Source: Macrotrachela quadricornifera (Eukaryota; Rotifera; Eurotatoria; Philodinida; Philodinidae). From it: DNA of 64,000 nt. Below the pieces are notes generated by a model. The model was not told the DNA's origin. It ran no database searches and saw only the letters and a list, made by a program, of their open reading frames with translations. Position numbers and translations under genes: made by a program. Location of the stretch: contig JAJEKB010020480.1 of NCBI GenBank assembly GCA_022393335.1, forward strand, positions 553,681 through 617,680. Reading direction: 5' to 3'. Positions 35,317 through 47,551 of this stretch are shown piece by piece (positions within the stretch are counted from its first letter, which is position 1; each line of letters starts with the position of its first letter).

Positions 35317-36830
35317 TTTAAAATTATTATTTGTGATATTGACAAATCTCGAAGAAAAGAGAACGTTAACGTATCACATCATATAAAGTATTTGATAGTT
35401 ACGCACAACACAAAGTATCATCAGAACATCAGTATTGCAAAAAAAACATTAAGTAATATAAAAAACAAATACAGGCGTACAAAAAAGCTAATTCTAGATT
35501 AAACGCTACGATCGATTTACAGATAAATTTGTTCGTAATGTTGAGGGCACAGGAATACGGCTGCAGTATAGTAATGGTATCATAAATATGCACTCGCATA
35601 CATTGAAAATATGGATAATTGTACTCATTAAACTGTGGCATTAGTACTATTTAGATTATATTTATGTTAATGTATATACCTCGCAGCATAATATTTGATT
35701 TTAATTAACATACAGTAACATACTTTGTAGTAGAACTATCTTCAAAATAATTTTTTAAATTAATAGTAAATACGTCGATGAATATATTGTTCTTTTTTCA
35801 ATGTACATTTTGACAGTGTTGATAATTTATATACATATAGAAATAGTGGTGCTATGCAAGGTGTGATATTGTAACAAAAATGTAAGTGATGAATGACGCA
35901 AAATGTAAGATAGAACCTTGGAGTAAATATGTCCGATTTAATGTGATAAAACCTATATTTTTCATCCGTCTTAGCTTCCCATAGTATAATATAAATAATC
36001 ATCCCATCATCTTGGATTATGTTTTTAGAAGCTTCGCTTTTATTTATAAAATTATAAATATCTAGTAAAATGGTTTTTCACATTAAAATTGATGCCATTT
36101 ATATCCTTTGATGTCAATTTGTTTATTCGTATACATTCAATTCATAATATGGATCTAATTTGTTATGTTTCTTTGATTTTTGTTTGTCTTCATTTTTGTT
36201 ATACGTTCTGAAACAGTAAAGAATACAGATAAATCCAGATAATGCCACGCGTATTTATTTTATAAAAGAAAATTGTTTGATGTGATTTTTCGCTGGCCAA
36301 TGAAAAGGAAAATATAACTTTGCAAATTTTCACAAACGGGAATAGATACAGTAGAGATCATACTATTAGATGAAATGTGACACATGTATTGTACCCTGCG
36401 ACACATCTTTCTTAGCCCACCTGCTACACATCCTTAGCACGTAGTTCGAATCTATCTTTCATCATGTTTGTCATTTCTCTGAACAAAAATAATTTTTATT
36501 TTTTATTTTAATTTGAAATAGTAACACTTATTCTTACAGATTAAGGCAGTGAATTTTTGAGGCCCAGCTACCTCAAGTAGACTTGATCTAAACCCGATCG
36601 TTTTGAGATATAGTCTGTCCTCTATTATCTAGTGGCCTCTTTACATGTTCTAGAATATGCGAACTATATCAATCTTTTTTATATACCATAAATTTTGTTT
36701 TTATTTTTTCGATTAATGACTCATGACAAAGACCCGCAGTAAACCGTCACTTTTAAACCAAAAGATGTGTATTCAGAACAAATATAGGAGGTACATAAAA
36801 ACAAATCACGATCGCTTAAATGCACGCATT
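35317..36830. other. Gene-poor stretch between two transposon remnants
   Basis: Only short open frames without coding character. A 'gtagttcgaatctat' piece near 36440 resembles a tRNA T-arm, but no full cloverleaf could be built around it. Confidence 0.4.
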
Positions 36831-36842
36831 TGATAAAAAGAA

Positions 36843-37803
36843 ATGAAATCTCAAGACCTTCAAAAGGTGGTTACGCGCATGATTACTGACGAAGTATCAT
36901 CTATCCAAATTGAATAACAATTACGAAATTTCGTCAACCAACGTACAATTAGACGATTGAGAAATTTATATAAAGAAACAGGTGAAATCAATTTGAGAAA
37001 ATCGGCTGGTAGACATACGATTGTGAGAACAAAATATCATATAGAACGACTGGTTTACAAAGATTGACAAAGTGCACGTCAATTAGCTATATTATTACAA
37101 GTTTCCAGAGAAACTCTGCGTCGAATAATTAAGGACCATTCTTTATTTACGAACTTATCGTATCGTAATTCGACCAAAGTTAACCGATGATCACAAAAAA
37201 CGACGAATATCATTTGCATATTAGGTGCAAAAATTTTTAAGAAAAAAAGATCATAGTAAAATTTTATTTACTGATTGCAAGTTAATTGAAGACAGATGAC
37301 CATAGAGGTATAAGCGAAAATTCTACGTATTCAAAAAGGATAATGGTATGGTTTGTGAGCTTCTAACAATGGTCTTACGTTTCCAGTTATATTTAAACCT
37401 GATGAAACATTATCACAAAAGAATTATATTGATATTGTTCTTCCACATGCACAATTGGAAGGTAAACAGCTGCTAGACGAAGATTTCATCTACCAACAAG
37501 ACAACATCACATCACATACACATCAGGAGTTACTGCCATGGTATGAAGAAAATTTCATTCAAGTTATAGACAATGACAAATGGTCACCAAACAGTACTGA
37601 TCTCAATGTTCTGGATTACTAAGTGTGGGATAAAGTAAAAGATTATGATCTATTAATTAATGAAATTAGGAAAGGAATTTGTCGTAGTGTTGAAAGTTGG
37701 TCGTCTCGAATTTTGTCCATTTTGGAAAATAGGTGCACATATAAAATAAGCTGTTTTTTCTAAATTGTTGAGCTTTTCACGCTGCATCTATTGGTATATA
37801 TTT
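36843..37803 (+). pseudogene. Tc1/mariner (IS630 superfamily) transposase remnant with right terminal repeat
   Basis: Starts MKSQDLQKVVTRMITDEVSS. It carries helix-turn-helix pieces (QRTIRRLRNLYKETGEI ... SARQLAILLQVSRETLRRI) and catalytic parts: KILFTD (first Asp), EDFIYQQDNITSHTHQELLP (second Asp), and the mariner-type WSPNSTDLNVLDY followed by a stop then VWD (third acidic position). Several stops and frameshifts make it inactive. The right terminal repeat lies at about 37765-37803 (minus strand reads atagatgcagcgtgaaaagc). No left terminal repeat was recognised. Confidence 0.85.
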
Positions 37804-38259
37804 TATTTCTTTTTTTCAAACAAGCTATTTAGTGATTAAAATATGAAATAAAAAAAGCGGACATTCGTTATGGATCACCTGGTAGTATTGACTGATTATA
37901 TAAAACACTGAATACATGTGATAATACATTATTTGTTTTCTACACAAATCATAAAGAAAAAAAACAAACTATGATTACTTTCTTTAGTATAGTGATCTTC
38001 TGATATAACATGCTCTTTTAAGACACTTTCTATCTGAACGCGCTAATTATGACAATATTTTAAATGAAAGCTAATTTTAAAAGTTTTATAAATGATAAGA
38101 CATTATAGTTAATTGTTTGTTAGATATTTTAAAAATTAATTTTATTCAATAATTCATTAAGCAAAAAAAATCTTATAAATAAAATTTTTTTGTTTTAAAA
38201 TAAAATATGAATAAAAATATTTTATTTTTTGAAAAAAGAAAAAAAATAAATTAATTTTG

Positions 38260-39612
38260 TTATTTAAGTTTTGGAGCACCACCAACAATACCGCTTTCAA
38301 TTCCACATTCATCCGAACCACGAAGAATTTTGAAAAAACCTTTATCACCCCAATCTTCATTCCATGCTACAAAAAAGAATTAATTATTTTTATTATTATA
38401 TAATTATTTTATCAATACATACAATTAGCAACAAGCCAAAAAGGTGTAGAATTCTCTACACCCCAACCAAGAATTTTAATAGCTAAAGAAATAGATTTTT
38501 TCGTTATTTAGAAAAAAAAAGGATAAAAATAAAAATATTACCATGACCACCAAGAAAAGAACCAGATGTATGTTGATAAACGCCAGATTTATATGCAAGA
38601 AAATCTGCATAAACTGAAAAAGCACCTTCAACAGGTCCATTTTTCATAATTTCTGTTTGAATTTGTTCTTGTTTTGATGAAACTGAATATACACTTTCAC
38701 CATGATGTTTATCTTGTTCATATGGTGTTGGATAACCATCAATACATTTATGAGAACATCGAGGAGTTGGTAATTCACCTTGACACTATATTTAATAAAC
38801 AAAATAATACAATATACATTTTATTTTAAATAAAATCATTACTTACTGGTGAATAAGATCCATTTACACTAAAAAATATATATATATTTAATATAATAAA
38901 AGGTAAATTTATTAAGCATACTGATGATCACATGTAGGAATGGTATATGGTTCACAACCTTGTTTTGTATTGTAATTTCCACCAGAAACTAATCCAGTAA
39001 ATCTATAATGATTCCAAGCAGCTACTGGATAACCTCCATTACAACCAGCACCACATAATAAACAACATGCTAAAAGATTTTAAAATTTATTTTCTTTTTT
39101 AAATCAAAATAATTAATACATACAAACAAGATCTTCAGCTGAAATGTGTACATTTTGTGATCCTTGTGATGCAATACAGATACGATCAGTCATAGCTTCA
39201 ACAGCACCAAAAGCCCAGCAACTGCCACAACTAGAAAAATCTAAGTGTAAAATTTATTTATTCAATTCTATATCACAAACCTTCCTTGATCTCGTACTTC
39301 TTTTATTGATGGACAATTAGGCCATTGATCACGTGCATCAAAATTGTCTGGTAAATCATTAGGTACTTCATGTGTTAATGGATCAAGATTTTTTACTTGT
39401 TTAAAATGATCCGAATGAACACCCATTAATCGTTTAATTGAAGCTTTTGACCATGTCATAAATTTTGATGGTCCTGCTTTCCATGTTGATTGAGCAGCAT
39501 TTATTTTAGCAATAAAATTTTCTGTTAATAATGGTTTTTTTGAATCTTCAATATCACGACTGTAAACAATGGTCAAAGCAAAACAAATTACCAAACAAAA
39601 ATGAAGATGCAT
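38260..39612 (-). CDS. Cathepsin B-like cysteine protease (7 exons)
   Basis: A secreted papain-family (C1A) protease. Exons (minus order): 39612-39281, 39230-39124, 39069-38922, 38868-38847, 38785-38542, 38482-38423, 38366-38260; the phases fit and give 339 residues, the normal cathepsin B length. A signal peptide ([18 protein letters not shown]) and a propeptide ([17 protein letters not shown]) precede the mature start near [14 protein letters not shown]. Catalytic Cys is in [16 protein letters not shown], His in [14 protein letters not shown] and Asn in LVANSWNEDWG. The occluding loop unique to cathepsin B is intact ([16 protein letters not shown] with the His pair), so carboxydipeptidase activity is expected. 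An upstream ATG at 39639 would add nine residues before the signal peptide and is less likely. Likely lysosomal or digestive. Confidence 0.93.
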
Positions 39613-39639
39613 CTTTATCGTATCACTAAAAAGCATCAA

Positions 39640-41413
39640 ATGAAAGAATATTTTTTCTTTTTTATCTTAAACAACTGAAATATGTCTTATCTCATTATAT
39701 TATAATCATTATTTGTCTACGTTCTTCAGAGATAAATTTTTAAACAACGTCAACACTTATTATATATTAAAGACAAACAAAAACATCATGTAAGGATTTT
39801 TATTTTGCTACAAAAACAAGTTATGTATCGTAAAAACAAAATATTGATAACGTAAAATAATATATTCTCTGAAAAATATTTGCCATGTATGATGTAATAA
39901 GGTCAAACGCCACTGGATCATCAGAGTGAGACTAGTTAATGAATTACTAAATTATACGGCACACATCATGTTAGGTATAGCGTGAAAACAGTCTATAGTT
40001 ATGCTACTCTTCCATCGTTTGCATTGTGATAATGTACTGTAAGCAGATTCATTTTTTGCTTCATTCAGATTTTCTCCTAGTGAAGTACACAAAGAAATAA
40101 TTAAAAATGTTGCCTTATTTATAGAAGATTTGTATGTTCAAAGTTAATATACAGTTAATGACAATAATCTATATTTTTCAAAAAATTATTTTAAAGAGAT
40201 TTTTATCTTCCAAATAGATTTTGAAATATATATTAATGCATCATTTATAACGAATTTTTATCATTAAATAAAGACAATTTTATAGCCTGAGTGCTTGGCA
40301 ATTCTTATATGTATCTATATCGTATTATCTAAAAAGAAAAAAATGACATTTTATTTTTAACTATTGTTCTTTCGAACAAGGTTGAATCTTTAATTAAAAT
40401 ATAATTCATTACTTGCCTGCTTCCTTTTCTATTAAAGTACAGTTTTTTAAATTGTCAATACGTGTATAAAATATTATACACTATTAATTTAATTTTTTAA
40501 GTATTTTCTATGAACTACCATATGAAAGATAATGGATCAGTTGAAAAGCATCTATTTATTTATTTTTCTTTAAATTGAGATTATAGATTTATTTGGTGCT
40601 TTGCTTCTTAGTTCCGCTGGCTATTAGCCATTTAGAAGAAAAGGCAAATGGATATTTTTGAAATAATCTTTGATAGAAATGAGGTAGGCAGTAGCAGTTT
40701 TCAGTGTTGGAAAAAACAGACGGAGATACATTGGACCACATCTTGTAGGTTTTCAAGAGATTTTCCTAAAAAAAGTGATTTTTTTCCAAAAAATTGAAAG
40801 AAAAACCGCCAAAGAATTTCAACTAGAATATCTATAACTCTCTAAAAGTCTGAGTCTTGCAAGCAATTTATATTCACATCCGATTATTGGAAATTCACTT
40901 TAGTCATCTTACGGAGCACATCGATTTTCAAAAACATCGTTTTAAGTCTTTGAAAAAACTAAGTGAAATAATTCTATAATAATATAGTTTAATACATCAA
41001 CATCTCCTCTTTTCAATAATGAAAACAGCAGCTCTCTATCTCATTTCTTTCAAAAATTAATCAAAAAATATTTATCCTTCCTTTTAATCATGACTGATCG
41101 ATTGATTGACATAATCCAACTAGACTAGTACATAACAACTTGAAATTTATATTTTTTTTTGTTTAAAATATATTTTGATTATTTTATACTAACATCATAT
41201 TTAAACAAAATAAATGTAGCACAATAACACAGAATAATATATGTTTAGGAGTATTTTACAAAAATCACTGGAATACACAAAACTGGTATAGAAGCATTCA
41301 TAAAATACTTTATATTACAAGACAAGTACTGAAATATCCTACTCAAAGTATACAATTCTGAATATCTTCCCTAGAGAAATCACTAGAATAATAATAAAAA
41401 AATCTAATAAATA
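39640..41413. other. Intergenic stretch
   Basis: No gene recognised on either strand; AT-rich with no array or clear inverted repeat. Confidence 0.4.
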
Positions 41414-42623
41414 TCAAATAGCAACTGGTTGAGTTGCATCGATATGCATTTGTTTCTGTCGTCGATTTTCTTTCCACCATCGATAAGCAAGTAACGATTG
41501 ACTAATCACTGTATGTAAAATATATGTTAAACCTAAAAATAAAATATAATAAATAAATATTATTTATTTAATAATATCATTATTTAACCTCCATATATTC
41601 CCAAAATAGTTGTAAACATAAAAAGTGGATTATTTTTATCTGGTAATGTATATTGACAATCAAGTGGTCGACATACTTCAAAATATTTTGTATAATTACT
41701 TTTATTAATCCATGTTTTAATAAATAATTCATCACTTATTTTTCCTAATGAAATATTATTAAATTTTGATAAACGAAAACCATCATATGGAAAACATCCA
41801 ACACGAATATTATCTATTAATGTTTCACTACAATTATATGATGTTGCACAACTACAATTTGATGATGCAAATTTTCGTGGAGTAGTTTTTATTATATATT
41901 GTTCTTCTTCATTAGTAAAATTAACTTCCCAATTACTTTGCAATAAATTTAATAATTGATTAACACTAAATGAACTAATAATAAATGAAAGTGTACGTCT
42001 ATAGTTTACTGTTGTTTGAGAAATAAATGTTTTTATTAATGTTTCTATTTGTTCTTCAAATGAAGAATGAGTTAATGTTTCTACTGTAACTAATTCTCGA
42101 TTACCATAAACTTTTCCAGCATTATCAATAAAACGTTGAGACAAATCACAAAGTGATGATAATGTACGATAATGAGTAGTTAATTGTAATGATATACTAT
42201 TATTCATTTTAAATAAACTATCTATATATGATGATGATACATATTCACTTGAACATATTGAATCATATTCACCTTTGATTGATAAAAATCTTGAATAACG
42301 AACAGCTGCTCTTGAACATTGACATGATAAACTTGAAATATTTTTTCTATGAAGTTCATGAAGTTTATCTATTGTTGGTAAATCTTCTTTCATAGGAATA
42401 ACTTCTTCACTTAATGGACCATAATAAACAAGAGAAACACTTATACATAATATAAATAAAAATATATAAATGCGTGTAGCAATAATTTCATCTTTTTCAA
42501 TTTGTTTCTCTTCTGATGATTCTTCACTGGGAAATAAATTAAATGATACAAATTTATGATATATATTAGAAAAATAATTATGACTTTTTCCTGAATTAGG
42601 TACTGGAACATTCACCGCTGTTT
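41414..42623 (-). CDS. Two-TM membrane protein, unit 3 of a probable triple-unit gene
   Basis: Exon 42623-41589 starts after a good acceptor (TTCTATTGTAG) in phase 1, the same phase as the donor that ends unit 2. It could alternatively start at its own ATG (42663). The product has the NLFPSEE motif, TM1 (IYIFLFILCISVSLVYYG), and a long extracellular part with CQCSRAAVRYSRFLS, IDSLF, NCSCATSYNC, a VGCFPYDGF segment and EVCRPLDCQYTLP. The start of TM2 follows (FMFTTILGIYGG). The 3' end is unclear. Splicing 41588 to 41508 joins GIYG to VISQSLLAYRWW and a stop at 41414. A one-T change in a run near 41520 would instead give a full TM2 like the sister units. Many N-x-S/T sites suggest glycosylation. 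The function is unknown. Confidence 0.65.
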
Positions 42624-43675
42624 CTACAATAGAATAAATATTAAATTCATTTTTTTTTTGCATTTTTTGCTAGTCAGAATAATGTTGACAATGTGAGCAA
42701 TATATATACATATGATATACAAAGAGAAAATAGAATATTTCATACTATCAATTAATTATTTACTTTTAAACTATTATCAGATAAATAAAAATTAAATAAA
42801 TTTTTTCTTATTTCATTTTCTAGAAATTGAAATTTGTCTCTATCCTATATATTTAAAAACCTAAAAATAGATAAACATAAAAGAAACGAAGAAAAGTGAA
42901 ACACACTATAACAATGATTTTGGTTACAAACTAAATTCGTTTTACTCAATCAACTAAGATGCCTACTGTTCTGCTTATATTATTGAGTTAATTAATATGG
43001 ATAAAACTAATTATCAAGATTATTAGTTTGGTTACTGTTAAAAGAAAAAATATAATTGATAGATAAGTTTGACGTTCTGTAAAAAATAATTGTAAAGATC
43101 ATACTCGTTATGATAGAGTTATGTTTACAACGTGTCAAGATCATAATACAGCTGTGTATCTTTTCTTTATCATGTATAATTTTTGGTTTTTGCAAACAGT
43201 TAATCATGAAAATTTATAGAACCTATTAACGTAACATACAAATAGAATAGAAAAGAAAATTCATTTTACACGCAAATGTTTGTTCTTGACTGACAAATAT
43301 TAAATCCTTTGATAATAATCTCAAACAAATTGAATATAAGAAATTTTATTAAATAAAGAGAATCGTTTATCTTTTCGATGAAAAATGATTACTAAAGAAT
43401 ATACTTTAACTTAAAAAGCGATAGCATCACTAATCTTTGTTTCCAGTTTCTAAAAATGGAAACATTAATATTCTATTGTTAGAAATCAATTCTCGAAACA
43501 GAACAAAAATATTCGGTTTTAACAAAAAGAGTTGAAAAGCAGATTAGGTTATATATATTTGTTACTTCTTGATGATTATTAAGAACACTTTGAGTATAAC
43601 TCTAATTGTTGAAATGTTTCATTGCTTTATTAAAAGAGTAATGGTATTTTATCTTTTTAATAGTATTTAACTTAC

Positions 43676-44992
43676 CCATTGAAACCGTATTGGAATGATC
43701 TGTTTGTGTTTTTTGTTTTCTTTTTGACCATTTTTCTCTAATAAATTGAACAATTGGTGGTAAAATAATTTCTAGAATAGCACTTAATCCTCCATAAAAT
43801 CCAAGCATCATAGTTAACATATAAGCAGTATCAAAACGTTTTTGTAAAGTATAAGTACATTTTGAAGGTGCACATCGTTGATAATATGCTGTATAATTAC
43901 TTGAATTAATCCAATCTTCTACAAATAATTGTGAAAATATTTTATTTATTGTTGTATTTGGATAAAATCGACTATTTTTATTTGAAAGTGGTTGAATTTT
44001 TCGAACAGATTCTCTTAATGGTATAACTAAATCAGTAACATTGAAATAATAATTATTAATAACCATTTGAAGACATTCTTGCTCATAAAAACATTCTAAA
44101 TTAGATAAAAGAAGAGAATCAACTGAATAACAACCAAGAACTAAACCAGGTATAGGTATTGCTGGTGGGTCACGAGATCGTGCTGATTGAGAAAAAAATC
44201 CAACAGGTCTAGTACAATTATTAGATGTTGCACATGCACATGAATGTGTATAGAAATCTCTTGATCGAAATTTGAATGACCATTTCGATGTTTTATTATC
44301 TTGTACTGCAAATGGTCCAACATTAGTCCACATTTCATCAGCTAATTGATTTGTTTCTATTGATGTACGAATTAATTGAATTAAATCAACAAATGAATAA
44401 ACTGTTTGTTCTTCAAATTGTTTCATACGTGTTCTTGTTGTATAATTAAATTGTGATTCTGTTAATGCATTCACTGTTACTAATCGTGTTGATTTAAATA
44501 CTTTTAATGCACTATAAATTGTTTCATTTGCTGTATCACATAATACAGTCAATAATTCAAAAAATGATTGTCCACTTTGACGAAAATCAGTTGTTAAAAA
44601 AAATACTATATCAACATCTATTTCAACACGACCAAAATAAGATAACCAATCTGATTTTAAATAATCACTTGAACATATTAAATGATAACGTGGTGAAAGA
44701 GATATTATTCGACCATATGACATTGAAAACTGTGTACATGGACAATTTAATGTTGAATTATATTTTAAAAATAAATCTTTAAAATCTGATATTGTTGGTT
44801 TATCTTTTGTAAATGTTACATTACGTTTTGATAAACTTGTATAAAAACCAAGAATAATAAGACCAAGAAATATTAATAATATATAAAGACGAGTTGATAT
44901 TATACCAATACGTTCTGCTTCTTTATCATCTTTATTATCCGATGGAAATAAATTAAAATTATGTATTGTTTGATGAACATGAGCACGTACAG
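43676..44992 (-). CDS. Two-TM membrane protein, unit 2 of a probable triple-unit gene
   Basis: One 1317-nt exon bounded by an acceptor (TATTTTAG at 44993) and a perfect GTAAGT donor (at 43675). It encodes NLFPSDNKDD, TM1 (LYILLIFLGLIILGFY), then LNCPCTQFSMSYGRIISLSP, YFGRVEIDVD, HSCACATSNNCTRPVGFF, a PIPGLVLGCYSVDSLLLSN hinge, LECFYEQECL, TINKIFSQLFVEDWINSSNY and RCAPSKCTYTL. TM2 with a double Gly (MLGFYGGLSAILEIILPP) and a basic tail end the unit. If the donor is not used, the frame reads 24 codons further to a stop at 43602. The order TM1, large Cys-containing ectodomain, TM2 with a GG motif resembles DEG/ENaC topology, but sequence identity to that family is not evident. Confidence 0.75.
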
Positions 44993-45045
44993 CTAAAATA
45001 ATTATATATATTTAGAAATCTATTAAGTTTATTTAATATTTATAC

Positions 45046-47551
45046 CTTTTTTTATTGGTTTTGGTGCCATTTTCATAATAGCTGATTCAAAAGGTGTTTG
45101 ATTTGAAAGTATAACTGATTGTCTTTGTTGTTTTTTCCATCTAATTAAACTTAAAATTTTAACAATAGCTGGTGTAATTAATTGCCATCCTATAACCAGA
45201 CCACCAAATGCACTAAGAACTATAGTAATCATTGCACTTAGATGAAATCGACCATGATAACTATATGATAAAGATTGTGGTGCGCAAGCTGAAAAATATT
45301 TTTCAAAATTAGATTCATTTTGCCATAATTCAACAAATAATGATCTATTAAATATTTCACCAATTGTTAATTTAATTGGAAATTTTGTTAATGATATATT
45401 TAAAGATTTTGGTTGAGAAATTTTTGGTTGAAGTGATATGGCATTTATACATGATTGATTATATAAACATTCAAGAGTTGATTGACGAATTGTATTTAGT
45501 GGTATACATCCAGCCATTAACCCGGGAATCTTAAATTATTAATTAAAGAAATTCTGTTGAATCTTGCTGTTACATTGTAAAACAGAATATATCAATACAA
45601 ATTTGCAGAGAAAATACTCATGAATTCAACGATTAATTTCTACTATAATAGTTCAAATTTCAATTTTATACTGAAAATAGAATTGAATTTCTATTAAATA
45701 GAAAATCTAGTTAAATTTGATTATTTAAAATACTGACTAGTATTAAAGCATGTATTATTTTTATATTTCCTAAACTAAAATTCATCTGTATCTGTTTCTC
45801 TGTTGGTAATACGGTCAAAATGCTCACAGTAACTACGTATAGTATTTGGTGTAATCTATATTGTACTATCTATTAGTATGAAATGCTTTATTTTATACAT
45901 ATAACAGGACACATATACAGTTTATATAATGTACATATTTGAAAAGAATAGTAATTATCTATGTTAAGAATTATAAACATTACAAATGATTTGTATATTT
46001 TTTATTTTTGGTAGTAAAAAAAACAATTTTTACTTAATATTGTCTTAAAAAATATTTTCACAGTATGATATATGATAGGAACTTTGGATTGAATATTTAT
46101 TTAATAATAGACTAGTTTCATTCAATAATATTAACAATAAAGATTATTTTGTTTTCATCATTATTTATTCGAATTTGAGAATAAATCACATTGTATATAA
46201 AATTTTATAATTGTTGTAAGTGTTATACTGAATCTCTAAGGAAATCTCGTAAGTCTAAAGAGAATTCTTAGCGTGATTTCTTGAAAATCCCTTTAGAAAC
46301 AGTTCATTAGGTTTACTGGTTAATTAATTTTTAAAATATTATCGATTAATCACGGTTTATTGTGAGTATAGACATAAATTGTCAGTTTATATGATTAAAC
46401 CTTTTGCTAGCGAAGCTTATAAATTTACGATAACTAAACGAAACGTCTTTAATTAAATTACAACGGAAATTTTTTTACGTATATTTTATGCTGAAATCTA
46501 CATGTCGTCAATGTACAAAATTTTAATGACACGAGAAAATATTCTAATTTTATTAATAATTAAGATTGGATTAGTCTAAATTTTTTGCGAATAATAAAAA
46601 AAAAATTTAGCTTACTTCAAAAAGAGGTGATGGAGTATTGTTCGCTGCTTCTCCTAATACCGGTAATGTCCAATTATAAAATGCTCCAGCTGGATATGTA
46701 CATTTATTTCCTTGTAATCTGCAATCACAACCAATTTCATTTGTTTTATTTTCATCTATATAGACTGTATTATATGTAAAATATTGTCTTGAACCAGGTT
46801 TTGATGTAATATAATAATTTGTACGAAGTGCTGAAAATATTCGATTTTGTGCAATTATCATTGATACAACACTTACAGTTCGTTTTTCACTTGTTAAAAT
46901 ATTATTTTGAAGATTAGTCGATAAAACTGAAGCTATTTCATTAAATTGCATTCGTGGAAAAAGATGACGATTAATTAAATTTTCTGACTTAAATATACGA
47001 CGAGTATCTCTTATTGATTGACGTGCTAAACGACATAATAAACTAAGTGAACGAAATTGTGCAAAACCATATGTACGAATATCTAATATATTATGAGATG
47101 TTGCATTAGGTAAAAATAATGATGATATCCATTTATTTCTAATAAATGAACTATTACATACTTCATGAAATTTTGGAGATAAATTAAGAAATTTATAATA
47201 TGGAATTGATACATTACTACATGGAACATCTATTGTATTTGGATAAAGACGTTGAAATCGTTCGAAATCAGATATAGAAAATTGCTCATGTGTTACTTGA
47301 TGTGTTCGAATTGTTAAAGTTGTATAACCAACAACAATTAAAAGAGATATTGTTACAAATATTATAAATAATCGAGTACTAAGAAGTTGTTCTTTTAAAG
47401 TTAATGTTGATGACCAAAATGGATTATCAGAAAATAAATTTAAGTCACGAATAGTAGTTATTAAATATGAACGTGCAGCTGCAATAACACTTGGTGGAGG
47501 TGGAGGTGGATGTGGGAGATTTTGTATATTATCTGATGAATCAGTTGTCAT
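45046..47551 (-). CDS. Two-TM membrane protein, unit 1 (5' part) of a probable triple-unit gene
   Basis: Starts at ATG 47551 with a proline-rich cytosolic tail (HPPPPPPS). Exon 47551-46616 encodes TM1 (LFIIFVTISLLIVVGY), CSNVSIPYYKFLNLSP, FAQFRSLSLLCRLAR, IGCDCRLQGNKCTYPAG and ends at PSPLFE with a GTAAGC donor. A long 1086-nt intron precedes exon 45529-45046 (IPGLMAGCIPLNTIRQS, LECLYNQSC, TIGEIFNRSLFVELW, CAPQSLSY, and TM2 with AFGGLVIGWQL). That exon ends PIKK in phase 1 with a GTATAA donor, and the next exon (unit 2) begins 53 nt later in phase 1, so units 1 and 2 should be translated as one chain. With unit 3 the chain is about 1288 residues. A stop four codons into the intron would end unit 1 if unspliced. 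Confidence 0.75.

Noticed and set aside
36425..36470. Possible tRNA (ttcgaat loop)
   Set aside because: No acceptor or anticodon stem could be formed around it.
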